Assembly: GCA_029717555.1 (NCBI GenBank)
Contig: JAMDHS010000104.1
Location: forward strand, 1 to 64,000
Length of the DNA: 64,000 nt
Direction: 5' to 3'
Origin: Peribolospora baueri
Taxonomy: Eukaryota; Basidiomycota; Peribolosporomycetes; Peribolosporales; Peribolosporaceae
Each line of letters starts with the position of its first letter. The first letter of the stretch is position 1. The translations under genes and the position numbers were made by a program. This document shows positions 54,677 through 64,000 of the stretch, piece after piece. The notes under the pieces are model-generated. The model saw only the letters and a list, made by a program, of their open reading frames with translations, made no database searches and was not told the origin of the DNA.

Positions 54677-57313
54677 TCACAGCTCCTCCTCCTCGTCGTC
54701 TGTTGCATGAAAAAAAAAATGCCAATGTCAGCATGCGAATATGACGTCTGTGCCACGAAGCATGGCACGGCCTCGTCGAAGACACTCACCGCCAGCAGGC
54801 AAGCCCAACGTCCCCGCGCCGAACGTGATCGTTCCGGCATCGCTCACGCCGCCGAGCGTCTCGTCATTCTCATCGTCCGCGCCGTCGCCACTCGTCTCCG
54901 CGTCCAACCTCGTCCTTGCCCCGTCCGCGAGCCGACCTGCGCCGTCTTCGTCGTCGAGCATCATCATCGTCTCCATCCCTTGCGCCAAACCGGCGCCCAC
55001 CTTCTCTCGACGCTTCTTCTCCTTCTTCGCCTTGCGTCGCTGTGCGCCCTTCGCGGATGACATGAGCTCAAGCTCGGCGGGAGAGAACATGCGGGACATT
55101 TGAGCGGACTGGGAGGACGTTTTGGCCGTGATGGAGGAGGGAGCGGGGAAGCGGGGAGGGAGAGAGACGACGGAACCGGGGAGGGAGGACCCGCCGTTCA
55201 TGAGAGGGGTGTCCGTAGTCGAGACGGACATGGAGCGTTTTCGCTTCTGTCCGTTGACCGCCTCGTCCTCCACGTCATCCTCCATCATCGGTTCTCCATC
55301 CCCGTTGAGGAGAGCGCCGCTCCCTTGAAGGGCGTGAGCGTCCGCTTCGCCCAGCAAGGCGGCCAGATCGAACGCCTCGCCAAAGGAAGACACCACGCTC
55401 ATTCCAGCCTCGCCTGCTGTAGATGCATCGGCCACGTCCTCGCCTTGGCCGGCCGATAAAGCGCGTGTCGCAGAAGGGTGCGCGGCCGGGGGAACCGTGT
55501 AATAGGCTATTCGGCCCGTGTTCCAGTCGCGAAGGATGGATCGCGCGGTCGCTGAGATGTCCGGAACGCCGCCCTACGGAAAGAAGAGGAAACGATAAGT
55601 CACGACAATCGCGATCCTCTGTCAGTAAATCAAGGCCGAAAAGCCGACGAGACGAGGCGCACCTTCCCAAGCCTCCCTCGGCCCAAAGCCACGCTGACCA
55701 AAAAGTCTTGCACGTCCCCAGCTTTGAAGCCGTCGATGCCGTACAATCTGCACAAGTGCTCCGCATCCACCCGATCCAGTATCGCGTCCACTGATATATA
55801 GGACAGGGGCAAGAAATTACGCGGGCAACGTCAGCATGAGCGCAGCCGCACAAGTCGTCGACTCCATTTCCTGTGCTCACCCGGCGCGATCGGGTCCTCG
55901 ACCAGCTCAACCTTGACGACGTTGCGAAGCAGCCTTTCTCTCGCTCTCCTCGCTCTCGCCTCCTCTCCCTCCCCCGAGACGTCCATGGCCGCTTCGTCCA
56001 TGAACACGATACCCGGACAGTCGACGAGCTTCAAACCCTTGTCCAGCACCACGGACTGCGCCACCTTGGTGTGTCCCGGCGTGCTAGCCACCCCGCACAC
56101 CTTTGCGCGTTTGAGTGAATTGATGAGGGACGACTTGCCGACGTTGGGCATGCCGAACACGCCGACGGAGAGGGACGTCTTGAGGTTGGACTTGCCGTGT
56201 CGGGAGTAGTTTTTGAGAAGCTGAACGAGCGCGTCGGCTCCGAGGGCTTCCGAGGCGCCGAGATTGGTCGACGTCGAGGTGCTGGCAGAAGATTGGGAGA
56301 GATGGGTGCGCTGCTGCTGGGTGGAGGATTTGAAGGCGAGCGTGGGGAAGTCATTGCGGAGGTACTTGAGCCAAGCCTCAACGTTTTGTCGGGGCACGAG
56401 GTCTAGGAGATCGGCCGGCCGGGGGCGCCGAAAGAGCAGGGTAAGACGGAGGCGATGAGTGAAAGACGAGGATGGGGCGACTGAGCGACAAGGAGGAAAG
56501 GAGGGTACGAAGGAGACGCGCACCAATCTTGTTCAAAACCAAGATGACCTTCTTCCCTTCCCTCATCACCAGCCGCTCCGTCTCTCTGCTCCTGCACCCG
56601 AGCGGATCCCTAGCATCGAGCACCTCGATGAGCACATCGGCCAGGTCGAGCACCTTGCGAAACTCGCGCATGTACGCCTTGAGGCTCGAATCCCTTCGTC
56701 CCGTGAGCGTATCATCAAGGGGAACGTCGAGGACGGAAGAGGAGACGGAGGTGGAGGCGAAATCAAAGGTGGAGGAGGAAGGTACGGCGGAGGCGAGGGC
56801 GGCGATGGAGGAAGAGAGGGTAGCGGCGGCAGCGGCTGGTGCGGGGGTCATTTCCGTGTCCATCTCTTCTTCGTCTAAACGACGTCGTTTCTGTTGCACT
56901 CCGTTCATCTGCGGAGCGGCGCAAAAAAAAGAGATAGCCGTCACTTCAAGTGAGGCGGCCTGCTCACCATCGTCGCCGGCCCGGTGCGACAACGGGCATG
57001 AAAATGGGTGCGCACCTTAGCCATCTTGCGATCTGCGGCGGCAGCCATCTGACTGCGATTATTTTTGAACGCTGGGATGCCCGGATCCTTCTTGAGGCCT
57101 GAAAAGGCGGAACAGAAGGGACAAGTTGAGTTGGTCGCTCGACTCGCCGCTTGCGACACAGGAAGCTGCGTTCGCTCACTCGACCTCGAAGGCGGCGCGC
57201 CTGGCCGGTTCTTGCCAGTCTCTGAGAGGCGGGAAGAAAAATGCGTGCCGTCAGCCGATGGCTCTGTCTGACCGCACCGTTGATCCCACCGAGCTCTCAC
57301 TGTTCCTGCCCAT
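54677..57313 (-). CDS. Nucleolar circularly permuted GTPase, Nug1/GNL3 family
   Basis: 60S-subunit biogenesis GTPase of the nucleolus/nucleus. Start [18 protein letters not shown] at 57313, built from short exons: basic N-terminus, [20 protein letters not shown], then an acidic/Ala linker. The circularly permuted G domain shows [15 protein letters not shown], then G4 NKID (intron splits the Asp codon), then G1 [17 protein letters not shown], then G3 [10 protein letters not shown]. Next are the RNA-binding-like [20 protein letters not shown] and [15 protein letters not shown]. The C-terminal part is disordered with acidic clusters. The last intron joins LPAG to DDEEEEL, stop 54677-54679. Reading on through that intron would give a spurious tail. 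Choice between Nug1 and GNL3/Grn1 is not settled. Confidence 0.88.
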
Positions 57314-57713
57314 ATCGTGCGCGGTGAATGGTGTGAGTGACAATGAACGTGAGCCCCCTCCGCCGACCTTGCTAGGCCTTACTTGCTACAGCTTCTCGCG
57401 TCGCCGCAGCAAGTTGGCCGCAAAATGTGAGCGGACGGCGTAGCACGGCGGTAGACGGAGATGCGCCCATATGATGTGGTTAGGTGGCACGGGCCGCCTT
57501 TGGCTCTGACCATCCCTCTCCATCCATCTCTGCGAGGACATGCGTGCAACAAGTTCATTACGGGATGGCAGGGGAGGAGGGCGGGAAGGAAATGTCCACT
57601 ACCGAATCGTGCACGGCATAAAGTACATCCAGTGGCGGTCAAGAACGATTACGAAGGGGGACATCAAGAAAAGAGAGAGAGAGAGAGAGAGAGTATACGG
57701 GCGGCTCGGTCGG
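57314..57713. other. Intergenic with GA repeat
   Basis: About 400 bases with a GA dinucleotide run (about 57670-57694). It holds the Nug1 promoter side and the 3' flank of the NAD(P)-binding gene. Confidence 0.45.
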
Positions 57714-58482
57714 TCAGTAGGCGATCGTGACGGTCTGTCCCTTCCACTTGTCCTTTTCCTCCAGCCCTGGGCGCGGAAGGCACTGGCTGAAGATGAAATG
57801 TCCCACGTCCGCACGAGACACGGGCCACGCTGACGGGAGACGATGGGCGAGTCCATGGGCGAGTCTGTACTCGCCCAACGCCGCGCCGTTCTTGAGAAGC
57901 GCCGGGCGCACGACGATGACGTCGGTCAGCGTGGGTCGGGTTTCGGACGATGGGGTCGGGTTCAATTCTTGGTCCTCTATTCCCGCGCGTTCGAAGAGCA
58001 GCTGTTCCATGACCTTTAGGAGAGAAGTGCGGTGTTGGTGGTCGTCGCCGTGCGTTAGCAGATTGGGGACGAATGGCGATGAGCAGGAGGGACTGGAGGG
58101 CCCGCATGACTTACCCGCTTGTCCTCGTGGACGTCGTGCAAGTAATAGCCGCAAAGCGGCTTGATCATGCAAGGCAGGACGTCGTGCTGTGCGTTGCCGA
58201 TACCGTTGGACGTGATGGCGACCAGGCGGGGCTGAGGGCTCTGAGGGAAGCGGGCCAAGACGTCGACGAGGTTGCTCGCGGTGCGCGCGCAAAGCTGTGG
58301 TGGCGCGAGTTTGGGCGCACCCAACGGGTTCCAGCCAAAGTCGAGGCGTCCGCCGACGCCGAACACGACGGCGTCGATGGGCCCGGGGATGGAGCTGACG
58401 GCCTGATCGAAGAGGCGTTGGACCTCGTCCTGCTTCAAAGCGTCTCCCTCGACTATGTGAAGCGACTCGTGCTGCCCGCCGT
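57714..58482 (-). pseudogene. 5'-truncated NAD(P)-binding (NmrA/SDR-like) protein
   Basis: Two or more exons encode an NmrA-like/atypical short-chain reductase: HIVEGDALKQDEVQRLFDQA, DAVVFGVGGRLDFGWNPLG, LVAITSNGIGNAQHDVLPCM, YLHDVHEDKR. After an intron come VMEQLLFERAGIEDQEL, RPTLTDVIVVRPALLKNG, SRADVGHFIFSQCL and GQTVTIAY with TGA 57714-57716. The N-terminal Rossmann strand with GxxGxxG is missing. The exon begins after an acceptor at 58483, and the 400 bases before the carboxypeptidase stop contain no such exon in any frame. It is either a truncated relic or has a very short diverged first exon. Codon use is intact, so loss would be recent. Confidence 0.6.
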
Positions 58483-58884
58483 CTATCGCCCACACCACCA
58501 CCGCGTTAAGCACACAAGATTATCTGCTGGTGGAAGCTGACGTGGCCCGCTAGATCGGCGCCCGTGCACCGTTTCCTTCTCCATGCACCCCACCCTGCTC
58601 CTCATCTCCCCAGCACCAAGTGTCGTTGGGCGTGCCGAGGGTACACGTCTCCGCGCGCGCACGGACGAATGAACAAGGGCACGGGCGTCCGTACATTCCA
58701 GGTGGATACTTCGTCTTCGTACATCGCGAAGACGGTCGGCCCAGTACGGACGTAGGCGTACAGGAGTCGACACAGACATATCCAGAAGTGCGAGCACGTT
58801 TATCCACCCATCCATCCTTTGAGCTGGTCCAGTGGTCATATCCGTAGTCCCGTAACAGCGAGCGACGCGACGCGATGCGGTCGC
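58483..58884. other. Spacer upstream of truncated NAD(P)-binding gene
   Basis: About 400 bases where the missing first exon would be expected. No nucleotide-binding motif was found in any frame. Confidence 0.45.
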
Positions 58885-61800
58885 TTAGGAAGAAGAGAGG
58901 TCGGGGATCTGGCCGACGAGGTATTGAGTGAGCTTGAACGACGCGGCGCCTTGGTCTTGAGGGATCATGTGACTGGCGCCGGTGCGGGAAGCCGGCAACG
59001 ACGAGTCGTCCGTCAGCACACACCCCGCTTCTCGTCTCCCAGCAGCACCTTGCCAGCCCGACCGCACCTGCGCCTCCTACCCAAGCAAAGACGAAGGAAG
59101 GAGTGTGAAGAGCGACGGCAAACTCACCCAGCGTTGTCAACCGTGACCCAAGTGAGGCCCCTCTCCTCGTGCCAAGTGCCCTGCCTCCTGCCATTGACGT
59201 TGAACGCGGCGCTGGGCGCGCTCTGGAAGCCCTGTTGGCCGGCCCAGGTCATGTTCTGGATGCCGAGGGCGGAGCCGTTGGGGATGATCACAAAGTCGAG
59301 CAGGCCGTGCTGGTGGACGACGGCCGACGACGGGAAGACGTCAGTCCATCAGCACCTGTCGACGATTTGACAGACGGACTTGGCCCGGAGCGCTCCGCGC
59401 GCAAACTCACCTGAATCATCGCCCTCTTGCTCTTACTGATCACGAAAGGCAATACAGTCTCCGAAGGCGCCTTGGACGTATCGATGCCACCTTTGAAGAC
59501 GTTCCCAATCGAGCATTCGAGCCAGGTGATGTTCGGGTCGGCGTGGATGGCCTCCTTGAAACCGGCCTGATTGTTGAGGAAGTTGTTGGCCGACGGGGTC
59601 TGCGCGTCGCCTGGGAAGCCGAGCGGGTCGGTGGGGGTCGGGCAGTACGAGTTGATCTGTCGCCAGAGGGTTAAAAAAAAAGCGATACGCATGCGATCAA
59701 TTCCTTCCGTCTCTGCGATCGCCAAGCCCGATTCAAAGAGCGCACCAAGTAAGGGTCAAAGCAAGGGTTCGCAGCCTTGACGGCATTGTTGACGTCATAC
59801 CAAAACGAGTGGTTCTTGTCGTACTGCGACGGCAGGAGAATCGGTCCTGCCGGAGGGAACTTGAGGTTCTTCTCCACAAAGTTGGCGATCCCGTTCTTTT
59901 CAGCTTTCGCCTGGAGGTTTGAGATGGTCGAGTCGCTGCAATCGAAGCGGGATATAAAAAGAAGGAAACGGGGGCGTTGAGGATGACGATTGGAGAAAGG
60001 CAAAGACGCAAAAAGCAACAGGTGGACTCGACTCACTTCAGCAAAAGAGTCCCCTGGTGTGCGACGGCAAACTCGACGACGGCGAGCTCCTCTTGGAAGT
60101 AGTCATTGTCGAACGTGGGGTCATTGCTGTCGGGTGCACAAGAAGATGAATCGTGAGCAGAACGTCAGACAGGCAAGGGACCCGACGCAGAGCCCGCAGC
60201 GAGGCAAAGCGACACCCACATCGAAATACCCTGAAGGTTGAAGCCGGCGGCCTGGTTAGACGCCGCATCGCGCTGGTAGATCGCGTTGGCGATATACGGC
60301 ACATAGCTGCCCGCGTAAGACTCGCCTGCATAGGACGCGGTCATTCGAAGTCAGTCAGCGTCCGCCAACCCTCAGTTCGACCGTCGCCTCCAGAATACCA
60401 CCAGGTCAAGGCCGCGGCAGCACGTACCGGTGATCCACAGTTTTACGCCTTTGAGCTCGCTGAAGACTTTGAAGAACTGCTCGAGGAAGCCAAGGAACTC
60501 GCTCGCGACACCGTTCTCGTCGGTGACGTTGGGCTCGCCCTTACTAAAGCCTGCCAGCATGACGGCGGTGGACAGTGAAAAACGACAGAAAAGGACGACG
60601 CAAACGCAAACGGTAGGTAAGACAAAGGGTGAGACACTGCTCATCTGTTGGACGTGCAGAGGAGCAACAACACACCAGTGCCGACAGGCTGCTCGACCCA
60701 GAGGACGTTCGAGATGCTGCGAGGGAAAAAGAGAAAGGGGCGCGAGATATGTAGTCACTTGGTTAGACGGCCCTCAACGTTCAGACCTCCCCTGTATAGC
60801 CACGTCTCCGCTTCACTCTGTTCCTCCGCTCACTTGGTCCAAGAGTACTCATTGACGATCGCAGAGGTCGAGTTGAACGGCAAGAGGAAGGGGCCATTCT
60901 CCTGGAGCTGAACGCCGAAGTGGACCGTCAGCAGACGCCCCCGCAAGAACGCGAGAGCCATATCGCCGCCCCTCACCATGCCTTCGAGAGAGCTGCATCC
61001 GGGGCCGCCGTTGAACCTGGGCGAGAGATAGTTTGGACCCAAGGAAGTAGAGAGACCAGCGAAGGAAGAGTCAGCGATTCGTTCTTGACTAGCCGCAAGC
61101 CCAGTGCGCCCGCCTTTTTCTTGCAATCGCTCTTCCCCCACCTCCTCCCCCAGCGTTACACTTTGATTGAAGCGTGAAGAACAGGCCGCTCACCAGATAA
61201 TAAGATCGTTCTGTCCCTGAGGGACGAGCGAAGGCCAGAACCAGAAGTAGAGCTCGCGCGTCTCATTGGCGTTACCGCTGATAGGGAGGTTACCTGAAGA
61301 AGTACAGACAGACGTCTCGGTCAACGTCAAACATGCGTTGTGAAATACGGCCAGAGATGAAATCTGCTGGACGGGAGAATGGTGACTCACCGGCCCAAGA
61401 CTCAGATACCTCAAAAGGAATTCCGGGGATGGTGGTATTGACGTGGAAGTCTGTACAAAGGGTCACGCATGAGTTTCCATCGCTCGAGATCAGCTCCATA
61501 TGGGCCGGTAAATGATGCTGAATTTCCCCTTCCATGCCATGCGCTCGTTCGACAGACGGTGCTCGGTAAAGGACGTCGCCCACGCTTAGGCCACCTCCTA
61601 TCCCGAGATCGACAACTTCCGCAATCTCCAGGCCTTCTCCGGCGCTGGCCTGCTTTGGGCTCCGCTACTGCGGTCGATAGCTGCTCTCCTTCCAGATACC
61701 AAATGCTCGCAAGCACGTCGGGGACACTCACCAGCCGCCTTGGGGTTGCTAAACTGGATCCAGCTGGCTCCAGTCTTGTTGACCGAGACGGGAGCCTGGG

Positions 61801-61891
61801 AGGAGAGCGAGGGAGCGGCAAGGACGCCTGAGGCGGCAGTGGCAACTAGAGCAAGGCCAGCGGCAAAGGAGAGAGAGGGAAAAGGCACCAT
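58885..61891 (-). CDS. Secreted serine carboxypeptidase (S10 family)
   Basis: Exopeptidase that removes C-terminal residues, secreted or vacuolar. The signal peptide is MVPFPSLSFAAGLALVATAA plus SGVLAAP. About ten exons follow. Substrate-binding FNGGPGCSSLEG is near 61010. Then NVLWVEQPVGTG, the nucleophile GESYAGSYVPYIANAIY at about 60330-60285, and LQGISI. DFVIIPNG near 59300 carries the Asp, and DNAGHMIPQDQ near 58960 the His. The end is QIPDLSSS, TAA 58885-58887. All three catalytic residues and the oxyanion region are present, so it is probably active. Length of about 600 residues is at the upper end for S10. Exon borders are partly by eye. Confidence 0.9.
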
Positions 61892-62312
61892 GGGGAGCGG
61901 CGATTCGGGGGGACGGCCCAGAGATGGAAGGCGCGAAGGGGGAAGGGTGTGCGAAGGAGAGGTGGGGGAGGAGGAGGAGGGCGAGGAAGAGGAAGAGGAA
62001 GAAGAATGGACGTCTTGCTTTACTCTCAGACAGAAGTACCCTCTCTGTGTTTCACGCACGCGGCCAGCCGCCCCCGCCGATATCCAACTTGTCTGTGGGC
62101 GCTATCGAGGGTTCATTCGAGGTGGAGCCGCCGCAGCAGAGATAGGGATCTAATCGGACGATGTTGCCGCAGCAGCCGCCAGGTCGATCGCGGTGGGATG
62201 AAAAAACTTAAAATGGAATTCTCTTTCGCTGTCCCGGCGACGGTCGTTCAGCTGCGACTGGTGTCCCTTTTCCCTCGGATCATCATTTGACCTCGTCCAC
62301 CTTCCCCTTGTC
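61892..62312. promoter_or_regulatory. Divergent intergenic region, carboxypeptidase and ankyrin-type gene
   Basis: About 420 bases. GGAGGA/GAAGAG purine tracts at 61960-62005 probably belong to the carboxypeptidase leader. An aaaaacttaaaat run lies at about 62202-62214. Confidence 0.45.
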
Positions 62313-63731
62313 ATGCCTCGCGAGGTCGCAGCGGAAGTCAAGACCTGCCGGCCCACGCCCTATCCACTCCCATTGGGGAGAAGCGGTGGTAGTGGTAGTG
62401 GTGGTCGTGGGGGTGGTGGGATCATGCGACCGAGAAGAAACGAAATGCGGTCGTCCTCGCAGACCGCCCATGGAGCGCTAACTGCGTCTATGGTTGACGC
62501 GCCTGTGACTGGGGAGCGGAGGCTCAGGACAGGATTCGCCGACTTGCCGGTCGAGGTGAGCCACTAGACGGAGATTGCGTCGTCATGCGGCCCGTCAATC
62601 TCGTAGTTTGACCCCCTCTGATCTCCCTTTCTCCTCCATTGCCCCCTTAAGCTCCTCTACTACATTCACATCCTCTCCCTCTCCCCTTCCTTCCCCTACC
62701 TTACCCGCCACTTGCACTCTGTCTTTCGGCACTCTCCAAAATCTCACCGTGCCGCCTACCTTTTGGGCGCCTATGACGAGCATCTCTCCGCCACCTCGTC
62801 TTTTCCTTCCTCCGCCGCAGTCGTTGCTTCCTTGTCTTCTCTCGATGTCGTGAGCTTTGTTGCGCGCTTTCCCATCTGCGACATCGACGTTCTGCAACGA
62901 GTGACCCGCGTTTGGAAAGAGAAAGCGGCAAGCGCGTTCGTCACAGAAAGCGCGACGATCAGTGGCAGTGGTCGCCGCCACGGTGAGAGGGCCAAAGGCG
63001 GCTTTTTTAAGACGGTCAGGTCTCTGAGCTCCGATTGCGTGGGGGCGGAGGACCGCAGAGAGGATGTGGGAAGGACGGACAAAATGGGAGGAGGAGACAG
63101 CGGTGGCCAGAGCAAAGGCGTGTACGTCTTCCTCCTGCCCAACAGCGAGATCCGTTGCAACGAGCTTCCCAAGCGTCTCTTTCGCCACCTCGGCTCCACC
63201 GCGCTCGTCAAGCCTACCGCCGCAGGCGTGTCGGGGACATCGGACACGTCGACGGACTTTGAGCTCATCCGACACCTCCTCGAGGTCCACTCTGCCTGTC
63301 CCAACTCTCACGACGGTTTCCCGCTCGCCATGGCCGTCCATGCGGATCACGGTGCGTTGACCGATCTCCTCCTGCGACACGGCGCCGATCCGGGTAGGAA
63401 GGAGGCGATGGCCGTCATGGTGGCCATCAAGCGCGCCGATCTAGAGATGGTGCGCAAGTTGTTGGAGCGAGGGGAAGAGAAGGTTGTCCAGCGAAATGGG
63501 GAGTCATCTCGAGTTCCCCCGTCGACGACGACGACCGCGACCGCTTCACCGCCGCCGCACACCTCGCTCAAACGGCGCCGCTTGTCCGACCGACTAACGG
63601 CGACGGCAGCTATGCTCCGAGCGGCGGTGCGGGCGGACGCGAGGGAGATTGCCGAGTACCTCATGACGGAGAAGGCCGTTGTGCCGGACATCAAGACGAT
63701 CAAGCTTCTGGATCGGCGCGGGGCCTGGTGA
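62313..63731 (+). CDS. F-box-like / ankyrin-repeat protein
   Basis: Two exons, 62313-62555 and 62652-63731, with phase-0 junction. A Gly/Ser/Arg-rich arm leads to FADLPVE-LLYYIHILSLSPSF, which resembles an F-box (LPxEll..I..lS), then PYLTRHLHSVF. Ankyrin-like helices follow: DFELIRHLLEVHSACPNSHD, FPLAMAVHADHGALTDLLLR with HGADP, and VMVAIKRADLEMVRKLLERG, AMLRAAVRADAREIAEYLMT. This layout recurs in large basidiomycete families of ankyrin proteins that may act as SCF adaptors. Adaptor role is inferred; the F-box is weak. The stop is TGA 63729-63731. Confidence 0.65.
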
Positions 63732-64000
63732 GGGGGCCATTGGTGGAGGAAGATCGTTTCCGTCTTTCGCATCATCTGTCGCGCGTTTTTCCCTTTCCTT
63801 GCTCGTCACATACATGTACCACCATAGCATCGCATCGCATTCTCAAGACCGTCGTCGTCACTTGCGGAGTGATTCGCTTGTATGCATACTCGTTACTTTC
63901 CTTCCTTGGTTGCAAGATACCCTCGTCTCCTCGTCGCCTCGTCGCATTCCCCCCCCCCTCCACCCCCACCCCACATCCGATTGATTGGTCGATTGATTTA
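63732..64000. other. 3' flank at window edge
   Basis: About 270 bases with C-runs near 63951 and a gattgattggtcgattgattta end. No gene recognised. Confidence 0.4.

Overview
The window reads as nuclear DNA of a basidiomycete fungus. It is GC-rich, the genes are dense on both strands, and almost every gene is cut by many short introns (about 50-105 nt) with GTGAGT/GTAAGT donors and CTNAC-type branch sites. Families such as SUR7/PalI, Ric8/synembryn and Vms1 fit a fungus. A red-yeast-like (Pucciniomycotina) source is a guess from GC content and intron style. No phage, CRISPR, rRNA, tRNA or autonomous transposon was recognised.

Layout. 1-1237: no supported gene. 1238-7160 (-): Unc104/KIF1 kinesin-3. 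7946-8918 (+): RNase-kappa-like membrane protein. 9181-11695 (+): CDF metal transporter. 12547-15533 (+): DUF1399/GRDP-like protein with a poly-Gly/Cys tail. 16020-17501: two head-to-head phosphatase fragments. 18528-20389 (-): DUF4139 protein. 20935-24069: a disordered stretch with a coiled-coil ORF broken by TGA, a cyclophilin fragment and unrecognised coding pieces. 24331-28739 (+): eIF5B. 29573-31483 (-): repeat-rich protein with a PIP box. 31660-36370 (-): cluster of five zinc-finger microprotein genes. 37383-40709 (-): Ric8. 42048-43392 (-): arylsulfotransferase-like pseudogene. 43965-45088 (+): SUR7-like. 46172-47146 (-): MED8. 47480-48771 (+): ER FKBP. 49098-49778 (-): LSm5. 49932-52678 (+): Vms1/ANKZF1. 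52955-54440 (+): ETF-alpha. 54677-57313 (-): Nug1/GNL3 GTPase. 57714-58482 (-): 5'-truncated NAD(P)-binding protein. 58885-61891 (-): serine carboxypeptidase. 62313-63731 (+): F-box-like/ankyrin protein.

The most novel feature is the 31.7-36.4 kb cluster. It holds five same-strand genes, each coding for a 47-55 residue protein with a variant RanBP2-type zinc finger (W-x-C-P-x-C-x3-N-x6-C, then a distant fourth Cys) after a conserved LVN(A/S)xW start. Each gene has an intron right after or at the stop codon with a shared acceptor sequence, and four share an upstream CATTTAAGGC-like element. This looks like a lineage-specific tandem expansion of a microprotein family under common control.

A second theme is gene decay: at least five truncated or broken host genes lie among intact housekeeping genes. 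The housekeeping genes cover translation (eIF5B, Nug1, Vms1), RNA decay or splicing (LSm5), transcription (MED8), mitochondrial oxidation (ETF-alpha), secretory folding (FKBP), transport and signalling (Unc104, Ric8). They show no obvious operon-like logic beyond divergent promoter pairs.
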